Origin: Ilex aquifolium | Lineage: Eukaryota > Streptophyta > Magnoliopsida > Aquifoliales > Aquifoliaceae | Assembly: GCA_951799425.1 (NCBI GenBank) | Contig: OX637398.1 | Location: 3,715,501 to 3,779,500 of the forward strand | Length of the DNA: 64,000 bases | Direction of reading: 5' to 3' | Part shown: piece after piece, positions 8,308-19,606 of the stretch | Numbering within the stretch: the stretch's first letter is position 1 | Layout: every line of letters starts with the position of its first letter | Position numbers and translations under genes: made by a program | Notes under the pieces: generated by a model | Databases searched by the model: none | The model's input: only the letters and a program-made list of their open reading frames with translations | Told to the model about the DNA's origin: nothing

Positions 8308-10362
8308 GAATATTACTAGTCCCTAGTAATACATGAATCCTAAAATCTAAAAACTAAAAACAAAATATCCTAATAAAATAAAACACAAATCCACTTTCGT
8401 AGGTCTCACGATTGCATTTAGCATATGCAACAAGCCTTTAAACCCCTAGGTTCCCCCTAGTGGACGAGTATAGTCTCGTGAGGGTTTCCAGAGATGATAC
8501 CCACAAACATCAACCTGTAATCAAATATCTAAATAATAATTTTATAACACAAATTGCTACCACAATATAAAAATTATAAGATGCAAAATTTTTTTTTATA
8601 AGCACATGCAAAACATAATATAGAACTATGCGCTATATAAATGTATGCACTTATCATATTCTCATATAAACTCGTGTGTAGTGTGAATTAACTATACCAA
8701 GTCAGTAATTTATCTGGTAATCACCTCTACAACTATCAACTATTCGTCTCAATGCCAAATCTCACTAGATAATTCACTCATAAAAGATTCTCTCAGATTA
8801 TAGTGACTATTCCCTCAAATATCACATGTGAGAAGAAGATATTTAAGTCAAAACAAAATAATGCTCACATGTTCCATTAAAATAATTGTAATCCAAAAGA
8901 AATTGATTTGACATAATCTCATGAACGGAAATCAACACACAATAAATAAATAATCACCATTTTCTTCCTTATTCACACAAGTCATGCATCCATCAATACA
9001 CTCTTGAGATCAAATAGGTCTTTATTTAAGGTTGTAATGGGGCCTTGGGATTAGGGTTTTGAAACGAAGGATATTCAGGAATTCAAAAGACTATCCCGAG
9101 AGAACATGTACATTACACAACCAAACTTCTTTCCATAGCCTTTCACTCTCCATCCTTTAGAAGCACAATTTACATCACTTGCTCATATTTTTTTTTCTTT
9201 TCAAACACACGCTTGCTATTTTTTCTCTTTTTTTTTTTTTCAATCTGTTTTTTTCACTGCTAGACATATTGTCTTTCTTTTTTTTTTTTCAACTTTTTTT
9301 TTTTTTTTTTTTTTTTTTCAGCAAGACATCTAATGCAAATATTCACAAGTATGTAAAACTCTTTTTTTTCTTTTCTTTTCTTAACCAACATCTCCCAAAT
9401 TACATAAACAATAAAAATTCAATCTCAGGATAACCAAGGGTAAAAGATATTATTTTTTTCATTGGCTTGGTTATTATATGTTGGGTATAAGAAATAAATG
9501 TTTGCTTCAAAGGCTCAATCATGGCTTCTAGGGATAATAATATTCAAAGAATAAGGTTTAGGCTCAAATAATCAAAGATGGCCTAAAATCATATCTCAAG
9601 AGCTTTTGATAACACACTTCCCATGCAAATAATTCAAAGTCAAGCAATCATTCACAATATTGGTGTTAACCAAAACAAAAATAATGAGACTATTGAAGGA
9701 GAATAGCTGAATAAAAATATTTTTTATTGAGTAAATGTAAATAACTCTTCAAGAAAGATTGGATCAAAACTCACTAGGGTTTTTATGCATCTCCACTATA
9801 TGTTTCAAGTTCTCAAGGTAAAATACCTAATAAATTTTCAACTTGGTAAAGTCTAAAGTGCACAAATTTTGAGTTTTTATAAGAACATGATATGAAATAC
9901 AAAAATATATAATAAAGTTCTATGTAATGCTTAAACAGATACAAATTTAAAGCTAAGCAAATTATTTATATATTGTGGTATCAAGTTATGCATAAAAATG
10001 TTATTTAGATATTTAATACCAAAAATTTTTTTTTTTTTTTAGCAAAGTAAATAAACTAAAAAAAAAAAACTTGGAATTTTCACAACACAAGGCATACTCA
10101 TACCCCCCAACCTAAATCCAACATTGTCCTCAATGTAAAAATAAATATCTTATTGCTCAGTAAAAATAATGAATAAAGATAAAAGGGATAGGAATACCTG
10201 GTGCCGCAACAACGCTAAAACCTAAAAATAAAATACTCAAGAAACAAAAAAAAAACTATAAATTGAAACAAATAATAAAAAAAAGGAAACTGAAATTAAA
10301 CAAAAAAAAATAATAATAATAAAATCTAACTACTATGTACAAATAAAAATAAAAGCTCACAC
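8308..10362. other. AT-rich internal region of the nested element, no gene seen
   Basis: About 2 kb with long poly-T and poly-A runs (9180-9330, 10025-10065, 10250-10320) and no frame resembling pol or any host gene. The open frame at 9179-9433 is a product of the T-runs. This non-coding filler is what makes the element non-autonomous. Confidence 0.7.
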
Positions 10363-11181
10363 TCAATCCGGCTTAAAGTTATATTTGAATATGCGACCAT
10401 TCAATTTTATTGGCTTAAAAATGTGGTGTCGAAGTAACTCCTTTAATCGAATTATCCACTCATATATCCAATATATATTTTGAACATGCAAGAAAAGGGA
10501 GATATATACATTTTTATGCAAATCTAATAATGAGATAGAAAATATATCTTTATCAATTATAGCAGACAACTCAACTTTCATACCCTTACCAATATTAGAT
10601 ATGTGAATCTCATTACTACTTGTTGATAATGAAAGGTCTTTGGGCTCATAAGCCTCTTGTGGAATAATAATGTCACTTAATTCTTCACTATCAATAGTAT
10701 TAATGGATTCAAACTCAGTTTGTAGTTCAGGAAAAGAATCACTCTCACTATATTGACTATTTTTAACCTCTTGTTCTTGTACCAATATATTGAGCATGTC
10801 TTTTATCGCTTCACTATCTTGGCTTATTTGGGTATTGCAAGCTTGTAGGTTTTCATTGAAAGCTTGTTGATTTTCATTGAAAGTTAGAGTGCTTTGCATA
10901 TATTCATTAAAAATATCTTCAAAATTCTTTTCTTGTGGGTCATGGTATGTTGGATATTGGGGAGGGTCTTGTGGTGATGTGGCATATATAGGTAACTGAT
11001 AATGTTCATTCCCCCAACCAAAATTGGGATAAAAAGTTTCAAAACAATGGTCGGGGTAAGGTTGAGAAGAATTAGGTAATACAATTGACCCATTCCTCAA
11101 AATTTGTCGAGCAGTTGGCATTAAAGGGCAAACCTCAATGGGATGCCCATATTCATCGCAAAGCGCACACAATTCCTCCAT
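10363..11181 (-). CDS. gag-like protein with CCHC knuckle (272 aa)
   Basis: The only coding candidate in the nested element. It starts at ATG 11181, about 190 bases after the PBS in element sense, which is a normal leader. Near the N-terminus is CALCDEYGHPIEVC, a perfect C-x2-C-x4-H-x4-C zinc knuckle of nucleocapsid type. The rest is acidic and Asn/Gln/Ser-rich, with a short Asn-Glu repeat (AFNEN/TFNEN). No capsid domain is visible before the knuckle, so this looks like the C-terminal part of an Athila/Tat-like gag kept as a separate ORF. Its role is inferred: packaging of its own RNA is plausible, but a decayed remnant is possible. Confidence 0.6.
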   Translation of the reverse strand: MEELCALCDEYGHPIEVCPLMPTARQILRNGSIVLPNSSQPYPDHCFETFYPNFGWGNEHYQLPIYATSPQDPPQYPTYHDPQEKNFEDIFNEYMQSTLTFNENQQAFNENLQACNTQISQDSEAIKDMLNILVQEQEVKNSQYSESDSFPELQTEFESINTIDSEELSDIIIPQEAYEPKDLSLSTSSNEIHISNIGKGMKVELSAIIDKDIFSISLLDLHKNVYISLFLHVQNIYWIYEWIIRLKELLRHHIFKPIKLNGRIFKYNFKPD

Positions 11182-11372
11182 CGGGGAAAATCTTCACACC
11201 ACATTAAAAGAAATATAAAATATAAAAATAAAAAATATGAAATATCTAACCTGAGGAAAAATAAAACAAATAATTAACAAATAAAAAAAAAGACGAGATT
11301 ACCGGATCTGTGACGAATCTCAAATCAAACAAACCTCAATAGATGGCGATGTGTTCTTTGCCTTCAAACAAT

Positions 11373-11390
11373 TCCCCGGCAACGGCGCCA
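11373..11390 (-). other. primer binding site (tRNA-Asp) of the nested element
   Basis: On the - strand this is TGGCGCCGTTGCCGGGGA, complementary to the 3' end of plant tRNA-Asp(GTC). It is separated from the LTR by six bases (11391-11396). It fixes the element's orientation. Confidence 0.88.
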
Positions 11391-11396
11391 AAAACT

Positions 11397-12692
11397 TGCT
11401 ACAACTTTAAAAGTGTTCACCCAAGTGCAGGTTGTGCGAAGTAATATAATACTCGGAAGTCCGAGGTCGAACCACAGGGAATTGTGAAAAACTTAAAACA
11501 CAAAGAAAAATAAAAGAAAATTTATTTTGAAATAATTATTGTAAAGATTTAGAAAACAATAAATTTGGTTTTAAAATAATAATAGAAAATACTAAAGCAT
11601 CGGGTACTCCCTCTCAATTTCATACGGTAATAATTAAAGACTTAAGGCTTAATTTGAAACAGGAATTAAATGTCAGTTAATCCGATTAACAAATCAAGTG
11701 ATAAATCCAAAGGTTATAATCAAAAGACTACCAGGAACCTGAATAATCATTCAATCATATTATTTTATGAAATAATGTTAATCCTTCCAACGTGGAATAA
11801 CCAGTGATTTACACGTAGGGAAACTCAAGCAATCGATGTACGTGGCACAACAACTCAGGAGTTTATACAGCATAAACACTTTGCTAAAAGATTAGGGATT
11901 AAATTAACACAATAACATAAATCCTTAAGTACAAGAGTCAATAAAAATACCGTACTCCGTCGAGAGGTTTTCCCCTAGCCCTAGCTTAGCCTTCTAGCCA
12001 GACATGGTAAAAAGATGGAGAAAAGAATAAATAAAATAAATCCTAATCTAATTCCCCTCTCTCACTAGATGAGAGTCCTTATTTATAGTAAAATAAATCA
12101 TAAGTACAGGTTGGAAGGAATTCCTTTTCCAAAAAGATGTCTTGTAAGGTTAAATCCCGTGCATAAATCTTGAGGCCCGCGGGTACAAAATCTGTCCAGA
12201 CTTCGATCTTGAATTTCGCATATTTAGAGACTGAATCACGAAATTTTCGTGAAATACACTTCTGTAGCCCTTGAAGTCTTCTTTCCAACCCCACAAAAAT
12301 CAGGTCCATCCGATATCGGAGTCAGAAGTTATGAATGAAATACTGAAGACGTGTCAAATCCTTATCTTTTAGGAAACTTTCCTAATCCAACTTTAAATGA
12401 GTTTTCTTCTAACTTGGACTCTTATAAGGATTAAAATACTGATTTATCTTCAAGTCTTCCTATCCCAATCTTGACTCTTCAATCCTTATCAATTATGATT
12501 CTTCCTCTAGTGATTGCTTCACTTGCATTATTCATTATTACTTTAAATCAACCAATTTACCTGCAAAATAAACCAAACAGCTAGAAAAAGTATCAAACTA
12601 GAAAATCAAGGAATTTAACACATTTAATCACAAATAATATGCAATTAACCAATCATTAAATATAATAAAATAGCACTTTTGATGGTTAATCA
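11397..12692 (-). repeat. 5' LTR of the nested element
   Basis: Same 1296 bp as 6999-8294 (offset 4398 throughout, no differences noticed). In element sense it starts TGATTAACC and ends GTAGCA. It is followed on the right by the AGGGG target duplication at 12693. Confidence 0.93.
12080..12087 (-). promoter_or_regulatory. TATA box of the nested element's 5' LTR
   Basis: The - strand reads TATAAATA, roughly in the middle of the LTR. The identical box is at 7682-7689 in the other LTR. Confidence 0.6.
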
Positions 12693-12865
12693 AGGGGCAT
12701 GGTCCCGAGGGGTATAAGACCTCACCATTGAGGCAACGCTCTCAAATCCAACACGAGACGAGCTCTCGGTCGTTAGGGGCATGGTCCCGAGGGGTATAAG
12801 ACCTCACCATTGAGGCAACGCTCTCAAATCCAACACGACACGAGCTCTCGGTCGTTAGGGGCGCG
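12693..12865 (+). repeat. 82-bp tandem array, right part
   Basis: The array interrupted at 6714 resumes with AGGGGCATGG and continues for about two units, ending with a diverged unit (CACGACACGAG..., GGGGCGCGGCC). Together with the left part there were about seven units before the insertion. Confidence 0.92.
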
Positions 12866-13227
12866 GCCCTGAGGAGAGGTTTCTGATAGTGTGGTGCCCA
12901 GCAGTTTAGGGGTTTACTCATCCTTCACCCAAGTATTTCCTTTTCTCTATGGTTATAAGCTCACTTCCACTTCGTGGAAACGGGATGCTATTGGTCTTGG
13001 CCCCCAGCAGTCCAAAGACCGAGTTAAGACAGCGAGTGACCCAAAGCCAGTCGAAAAAAAAAAAAAAACGAAAGAGCGCCTATAAAGAAGAAATTGCATT
13101 CACAGTCAAAGCATAAACGAAATGACAGGAATTTCCATTGATTGGTGAGGAAAAGTGCGTTACAATTCAAAACGGGGCTTTGCGTCCCCGGTGGCGTACA
13201 TATATTCAAAGAAAAAAACCGCCGGGT
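12866..13227. other. spacer between tandem array and antisense gene, no gene seen
   Basis: Unique sequence with an A15 run at about 13055. It is probably the 3' untranslated region of the antisense gene, which stops at 13228. No clear plant poly(A) signal can be assigned. Confidence 0.5.
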
Positions 13228-15440
13228 TTACCTCAGCTCGTGAGTAGTCAGATCGTCGACCGGCGAGGAGGGAAGATCAGGCTCTTGGCCACCAATGACG
13301 GGAGAAAGGCCATCAGAACCATCACTTACAGTAATGGTTGCCGTGGCACCCTCGGCTGCCTCAACCTCCTCGGCGTATGGATCTCCTTCTGGGAGGTCCC
13401 CAGGTTCGAACCCAGCGAGAGAACTGTGCTGTTGGAAAAGTTCGCTGGCTGGGTCCACCCGAGCGGCATGCAGAGCGGCCGCCCATCCGCGCCGGAAAGC
13501 AATGGTCTTGGCTTCTTCGAAGGCGGGAACCATCTGCTCTTGGGTCTCCAAGTAGACCTTCTCACACTCCTTGTGGAGCCTTTGTGGCTCCCCTGCCTTC
13601 TCTGCTGTCAAGGAGTCCACCTGAGCGGTCAACTGCCTGACAAGGCCCTCGGAGTCCAGAGCTTTGTCCTCGGCAGCCGAGATCTTCAGCTCGTACTCCT
13701 CAACCTTCTTCATTGCCGCCGCCTCACTCGCCCTCAGTTTCTGCAATTCGGCGTCTAGCGAGTCGCGTTCAACAATGAGATTGGTGATGTGCTTCTTCTG
13801 ATCGGCGAGGACCGCCTCGACGCCCTTGATGTGCGCGTCCTTCTCATCTATCGCCTTCTGGGCGCCCCTCGCCGTCTGCTTGTACTCCCAGAAGCGATCA
13901 ATGATGACCCCCAGCTGCTGAGAGACCTGAAAATCGGTAAAACAGCGAGTTAAGTGGTTGCCGAGTACATGGAACGAAGCCCAAATGAAACGCTTACCAC
14001 CAAGTTGTTCTGGACAGCGCTTAAAAGGAGTGCGTTGTCAGATTGGTCGTTGTGAACGCACATGTCTGCGCTGAATTGGAGGGTCGAGGCCACTGCAAAG
14101 GCTACTTCCCTGTCCTGCATGATGGAGTCTGACTCCAGGACTAGTTGGCCTCCCCTCCTTTCCGCCCGTGCAACCCACGCGGCAGGGGTGGACGTCCCGG
14201 GAACAGAGGTGGTTGTGCCAGGGACATTATGGCGGCGCTTCTTCCGACGCTCTTCATCTTGTCGGCGTTCGGGTATCTGGGAATCCCGACTTCGCCTGCC
14301 GGTTTCCCGATCGTCGGTAGGTGGAACTTGGTGAATGGGCACAGTGCCAGTCGGCGGAATTGCAGGATCCGCCTGTCGCCGAGTTGGTGCAGGTGGGTGC
14401 ACATCCTGCTGAGGTGCTGGGGGAATAGCCGTTGCGATGCTCGGGGAGGCACCCTGAGCCAAGGCCCTGGCCCTGCGCCGAGATGCGACAGCTTCCATGG
14501 CAGCAGCAGAAATAGGAGGGACGTTGAACATGTCTTCGGCCGGGGAAGGAGGAGCTTGAGGAGAAGGGGTTCTCTCGGCGTCGTCTTCGGATGAAGACAA
14601 GTCCTCCCAACGCTTAGGGTCGAAGGGAGGCGGAACCTGAGAGAACCGGCTGTAGGGTGGATGGTAGCCGAGGAGCACGTGCGCTGCTCGGGAGTACTCG
14701 TTAGTCGGCTCGGAGGACCACACCTTCAACAGGTCGTCGAACCGGATCTGAGATCTGTGAGGTTGGGTTGCGTCACGCCGGTATCCCTCTGCAAAAGCAG
14801 CAAAAGGCAGAGTTAGAAGGAAAAATACTTCTAAAGCCGAGGGGTCGTCCAACTAGTTCAACCCACCTTCATCCCTCGGCACTTTGGGGCAGTACAGTCC
14901 GTCGTACTCGGGTCCAGGGCCCCTCTCCCAGCTTCCGCCGAGCATAATCAGTTCATCGAAATACCCCTTGTCGGAGTCTGGCATATGTGTGACTAGGTAC
15001 ATACAGGTGTCCCGGGCTTTGAGGTAGTACCTTCCCCCGCCGACTAATCTTAGGTCGTAGCAGAACAGGATTTCGTCTACTCCTAAGTTGACCCCTAAAC
15101 GAGCGTTCAGGGCGACTACTCCCATGACTATCCTATAGAAGTTTACCCCGCACTGAAGAGGGAACAGCCTGAGCTGCATCAGCATCTTCAGTACAAGGGG
15201 GGGTAGAGGGAAAGTCAGACCACCTTCCATGATGGCCTTTGTATAGAAGGGCATCATCTCAACACACCCACGTTCCCTACTGTGTCGTGAAGGGTGGAAA
15301 GGGAAGGTCAAGACTCTCTCTGGTATTCGGTACTTGGCCCTAAAGGCATCTATGTTACCCTCATTGACCACGGTTTTCTTCAACCTTTGAGTTGTGGATG
15401 AGGAGGGGTTCCTAGCTTGGCTACTGCGACTTCTAGCCAT
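13228..15440 (-). CDS. spliced antisense accessory gene of the Tat element (687 aa, 3 exons)
   Basis: Exons are 15440-14867, 14788-13998 and 13926-13228. Introns of 78 and 71 bp have GT-AG ends (GTGGGT...TTGCAG and GTAAGC...TTTCAG), and the joined frame is exactly 688 codons. Exon 1 starts with a basic Ser/Arg-rich MARSRSSQARN segment and then a folded region with FPLQCGVNFYRIVMG and LGVNLGVDEILFCYDL. Proteins with this region occur with Tat elements and are often annotated as putative plant transposon protein. Exon 2 is Pro/Ser-rich and Arg-rich. Exon 3 is an Ala/Glu/Lys-rich coiled coil (about residues 460-615). Antisense genes at this position are known in Grande and Retand, where the Grande product is nuclear. 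The function here is unknown. Confidence 0.82.
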
Positions 15441-15608
15441 GGGTGGAGATGATGGAAAGGGTAGAAGGAGAAGAAGAAAGGAAGAGTGCAGAGTACTTAC
15501 AGGATTTTTCTTCTGAAGAGTTCTTGGAGGTAAAGGGAGGAGTACTCGGCAGCTATTTGCTTGAAAGAGAATTGAGATTGCAAAGTTCTCAAATGCCCAA
15601 GAGTTCCC

Positions 15609-15618
15609 CTATTTATAG
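15609..15618 (-). promoter_or_regulatory. TATA box of the antisense accessory gene
   Basis: The - strand reads CTATAAATAG, about 170 bp upstream of the ATG at 15440 and about 160 bp inside the 3' LTR edge. This predicts a 5' leader near 140 nt and transcription independent of the LTR promoter. It is embedded in the near-palindrome CCCTATTTATAGGG. Confidence 0.65.
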
Positions 15619-15762
15619 GGAGATGGGAGAGCGGGAATCGAGGAGATGTTCATCATTACAGAATTTGAAAAGGGCGGCTCAAGACGTGCAAGTAACCGCC
15701 CCTCGTTAAATGGACGTGACAGGCAAGCCCCCTCTCTGCTTGCGCCACCTGTCCCACGCCGC

Positions 15763-15777
15763 AAAAAAAGTGGGGGC
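15763..15777 (+). other. polypurine tract of the Tat-type element
   Basis: AAAAAAAGTGGGGGC directly precedes the TG that opens the 3' LTR at 15778. An A-run followed by GTGGGGG is the usual PPT form in this clade. Confidence 0.8.
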
Positions 15778-16534
15778 TGGGGGGCAGTTGGAGGGAATCG
15801 AGACGGCTCGGCAGGCCCCAAGGCGACACGTGTACAAATGAAGCCGTTACGGAGTGCAGGAGCCGAGTACAAGGGAATACGCCGAGTAGTAAGCAGGAGC
15901 CGAGAAGGCGCTGTTCCATGGAGCCAGGAATGAACCTCTGACACCAGCAGTTAATGAGATATGACTCAGCATTTATGAAGACGTGAGTGACTTAGACAGC
16001 ATTAAATGCGCCTCTGCATCCTCGAAGACCCAAACTGACAGTGATGAGTGGATGCATTAATGACTGTGATGCCGAGTTCTCACATAGGGCCGAGTGCCCC
16101 TAAACACCAAGTACTCGGGTGTAGGCGTCAGACACCGTTCATAGGCACTCAAGTGCCTTGATAGCCTGATGAACTCGGCGTTGCCCCAAGGTTGGATATC
16201 CCCCCGCCGAGCATTGATGGCGCGGGAATCTAGGTAAAAATCACTCATTACATGTGGGTAATGGCAACAGGCATTGATTGCTGAGACAACCCCAGTGTCA
16301 GAGCAATCATTACAGGTTTGTGTATAAATACTCCTCAGAACAATGAGCAAAGGTACGCAAAATCTATCCAGAATTCACAGAAGGAGAGCTTTCCCCCATC
16401 CTTACTAACTAAAGCTTCGGAGGGGATAAGCCGGGCGTGCGCCTGGCTCCCTTTTTCCTAACCTTGTGATTGTTTCAGGGTCCGCTATCAGCCCAGCCGC
16501 TACTCGATATTGATTGCAGGAATTATCCCGTGCA
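15778..16534 (+). repeat. 3' LTR of the Tat-type element (757 bp)
   Basis: It starts TGGGGGGCAG after the PPT and ends GTGCA. 667 bp of it can be compared with the left copy, with one difference seen. The host flank begins CTTTG at 16535. The start is inferred from the PPT, because the left LTR start is off the window. Confidence 0.9.
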
Positions 16535-16966
16535 CTTTGCTTATCTCTCGCGAAGCCACATTTAATTAGAGTTCAAATAAAGCAACTCTCAACATTTGAA
16601 TTTGAATCATCTTTAATACAATTTTCTTAATTATAATATAATATTAATCGTGAATTCAAGTGAAATTCATTATATATAAAGTGGATCATCTATTAATATA
16701 CAATGAATGATCGAGTATGAAAGGAAAATAGAGAGAGATTTGAATCCGGCATAGACATGTAAATGTATCTACATTTCAATCCAACTCTACAGAGAAGGAC
16801 CCCAGTAACTACCCCCCTTGAGTTTCTAAACAACTTTGAATTGAACTGGTATAACTTATCCATAGCAGCCCTGGTCTCAGGGCCAAAATGCTTCATCTCC
16901 AGTTACAGGATGACACGTATCCAAAACAAAATTACACATGTCAAGCAATGAATTGGTTTGTAAAAC

Positions 16967-16974
16967 TATAAATA
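16967..16974 (+). promoter_or_regulatory. TATA box of the KIN2-like gene
   Basis: TATAAATA is 86 bp before the ATG, which puts the cap site near 17000. An ACGT-core motif (GACACGTAT, about 16912-16920) resembles an ABRE and would fit stress or ABA induction known for KIN genes. The retrotransposon ends only about 430 bp upstream. Confidence 0.7.
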
Positions 16975-17059
16975 CACCCTACTCCAACTATATAGCATAT
17001 CTAAAGTTTGAGCTTCTGAAGAACTAAGTTTGCTTGTGTTTCAAAAGGAAAAATCAAAG

Positions 17060-17740
17060 ATGGACCATTCTCAGAAAGCAAGTTACAATGCTGGTGAGGC
17101 CAAGGGCCAAGTTCAGGTGATATATTCAAGTTCCTCTTTCCTCTTTCCTCTTCCAATTAGAATGGCTAATTTGAGTTTGCATGATGGGAATGATGTGCAA
17201 TTGTTGTTCATTACAGGAAAAAGCCAGTCAGATGATGGACAAGGCTAACGATACTGCCCAATCTGCCAAGGAATCGATTCAAGAGGTTCGTTTTTTTTAA
17301 CATAAATCAATATATATTGATTCACATAATCTCTCCGTACGCGGGATAAAGTTGTATACATATAACTAACCTTTTCGGACCTTAGAAGGATAGGTGTCTC
17401 ATGCACTCGACTATCCTTGACATGAAATAAAGCTCAGTAGAGAAAAGGAACTATGAAAATCATCCGGTCACTCGTGGCAATGGGAAACAGTTTTGATTTT
17501 TAGAACTACAAACTTGCATTAGCTTCCTAATGTGCATTGTAGCCATTTTTCAACACATGCAGTGACATATCAATCAAAGATCATAGTCAGAATGTATCTA
17601 AGTTTTGTTTAAAAAATGTATTTTATTGTAAAATGATGTTTTGTGTATGCATTGTTGCTATTCAGACTGGTCAACAGATGAAGGATAAAGCACAAGGGGC
17701 TGCTGATGCTGTCAAGGATGCTACTGGAATGAACAAATGA
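17060..17740 (+). CDS. KIN2: KIN2-like cold/ABA-induced small hydrophilic protein (66 aa, 3 exons)
   Basis: Exons are 17060-17116, 17217-17285 and 17666-17740, all phase 0 with GT-AG introns, giving 19+23+24 residues. The protein is tiny, Ala/Lys/Gln-rich and predicted helical: it starts MDHSQKASYNAGEAKGQ, has EKASQMMDKAND and AQSAKES repeats, and ends VKDATGMNK. This matches Arabidopsis KIN1/KIN2 (cor6.6) in length, exon pattern and C-terminus. KIN proteins accumulate in cold, drought and ABA and are thought to protect cell structures; the biochemical role is not settled. The ORF is too split to show up as one frame. It stands alone, with a retrotransposon in its upstream region. Confidence 0.93.
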
Positions 17741-19606
17741 AGCTGACTGGTGTCGCTTTCTCCAACTCTCTAGCTTTTGATCTTTGCCTTGGTGGCCTTT
17801 TTATGTTTTATTTTTCAAATTTTTTTTTTGCAATTTGAGATAAGTGTGTGATGCTCTCCACACAACTGGGTTTTTGTTAGTTTTCGATTTGAACAATGTA
17901 GGAAGCTCTCCCGTGGAGCTTTCACCTTGTGGCATTCTTGTTTCATGCATTTGGAGCTTTTATGATGTACTTTCTTTCATATCCGTAGTTTCATTTTCCT
18001 CATGTGATTGCATTTAAAAAACACTCAAAAAATGAATGAATTCCTCGATTTTCATTGACCATAAAAAAAGTAGCCCAATGCATAAACAAGGCTCTCGTCA
18101 TTTTCGATCTTAGAAAAGTTAGAGATACAGAATCTCATCCCGTATGTGGAATGGTTATTTCTACATTTTCGTTACCCATGAACAGTTCGAAATTGCTTGT
18201 GCACTCATGCATGGGTATCAATATGGAGAGAACTGGGCATAGAAATGGTCTACCTAAAAAAAAAACTTCTCCGGAAGTTTAGGCTCTGGTTTATCTCCGT
18301 GTTTTTTTCTGTTCCCTCAATTTTGAACTCAAAAACGGATAAGAGACCTTTTTGGTCTTTTCCAAATTTCCGTTTCAAACATATTTTTGCCTGTTTTTAG
18401 AATTCGAAAACAAAAAAACATGTTTTCGAAATACAATCGAAACACACCCTCAGTTTCATAAACACAATAAAAGAATCAACTGGCAAAATCCCATTCACCA
18501 TCCAATTTCAAACTTGAACACAGCATCTTACAGTAAATTGGACCCTTTTGATGTATCTCCTGAGTCCTGTCCATGCTTCAATTTATCCTAATTTCGATTT
18601 TCAACATTACACTTCTAAACACAGGAACAATATGAGCATGTCTTTTATAATCCCACCTACCATCAGTTAGTCAAAAAAAAAAAAAGGAATGATAAAGGAG
18701 GAAGCAAAAAAATGATACGATAATATGCGGTTTAAGGAAAAATATGACACAATTAATACAGAAACATGATATATATAACCGACTCAAATAATTTGAATGA
18801 AGAGATTGTTGAGCTGAGTGGAGTTTATAGAAAGTGAATTTCACAAACTGAACCAAAGCATAAATAAGAAATATTTTAAGGGATGCTAATGATGGGGGAG
18901 GTGATGCTATTAAGGTGCACATATTCAAAATCTAGTAGGAAAGAAAATAGCAAGCTGGCTAAGGAAGAACAACACAGAATATGAAGAATCGGTGACTTGC
19001 CCATAGTCTTTGATGCCAAAGCAAATTTAAGGACATAAATCCAATAGAGTAATGCTATTGGTACAAAATATGTTAATCTAATAATGTGGTTTCGTTGTAC
19101 AATAGTGCTCGATTAAGATGTCACCAATCATATTAAAATGGAGGTCCTGATTTCATATTTCAAAAGACTTGAATATTAGCATCTGAATTGAAATATCATA
19201 AAAATCGGAGTAAAACTATTGAGATCTAATTTAAGGGTATAATTTTAAGAGTAGATTCATTATGATCATTATATTATCTGTGACTCCCACCATTGAATGA
19301 ATTCAACTATCAATCCAAAAACATCAATTTATTAGATTTCTAAATTAGGTACTATTAGTAGTATTAAAAATATATAGTTTGTTTGTGTCAAAGTCAATCC
19401 CCCACAATCCACCTAGACGGGGCCAGCATAAATGGTTCAACTTATTTTCGACCAAATGTCAATCCTTAAATGGGTATTATTATTTATGTATTTTTACTAC
19501 TTTTTAAATTTTTTTTCTTTTTCGATTACGTGAATAATGATATCACGTCGTCAACAACTAGTAATATCAGTATCTCATATTGTAAGAGGGTTAACAAAAT
19601 AACTAT
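17741..19606. other. 3' flank of KIN2-like gene and spacer, no gene seen
   Basis: About 1.9 kb of AT-rich sequence. The first 250 bp look like the KIN2-like 3' UTR (T-rich, GTGGAGCTTTCACC region). The rest has only short unsupported frames and no repeat end that I could define. Confidence 0.5.

Larger units (their letters stand above)
6715..12692 (-). mobile_element. nested non-autonomous LTR retrotransposon (TR-GAG-like) with aberrant inverted LTR piece
   Basis: It reads on the - strand: LTR (12692-11397), PBS for tRNA-Asp, one gag-like ORF, polypurine tract (8307-8295), LTR (8294-6999), then an inverted truncated LTR fragment (6990-6715). Both LTRs are 1296 bp and looked identical by eye. 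No RT, RNase H or integrase frame exists, so another element must supply them. The insert is flanked by perfect AGGGG duplications inside the 82-bp array. Base composition is AT-rich, unlike the GC-richer host element. Confidence 0.92.
1..16534 (+). mobile_element. Tat-type Ty3/gypsy LTR retrotransposon, left end outside window
   Basis: The element reads LTR (from before base 1 to 667), PBS, gag-pro, TAG, pol, 82-bp tandem array, antisense accessory gene, PPT, LTR (15778-16534). Bases 1-667 align without gaps to 15868-16534, and I found one substitution (t at 615, c at 16482). Two RNase H modules, no chromodomain and a long 3' region with an antisense gene are typical of the Tat clade (Ogre, Retand, Grande, RIRE2 relatives). 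A second element is inserted at 6715-12692. Without it and its target duplication the visible element is about 10.5 kb. The base after the right LTR begins ctttg. The matching left target duplication lies outside the window. Confidence 0.95.

Noticed and set aside
9179..9433. 84-aa Phe-rich frame
   Set aside because: Translation of poly-T runs.
7681..12309. Identical 76-aa - strand frames at 7681-7911 and 12079-12309
   Set aside because: They lie in the two LTRs of the nested element, with no recognisable product.
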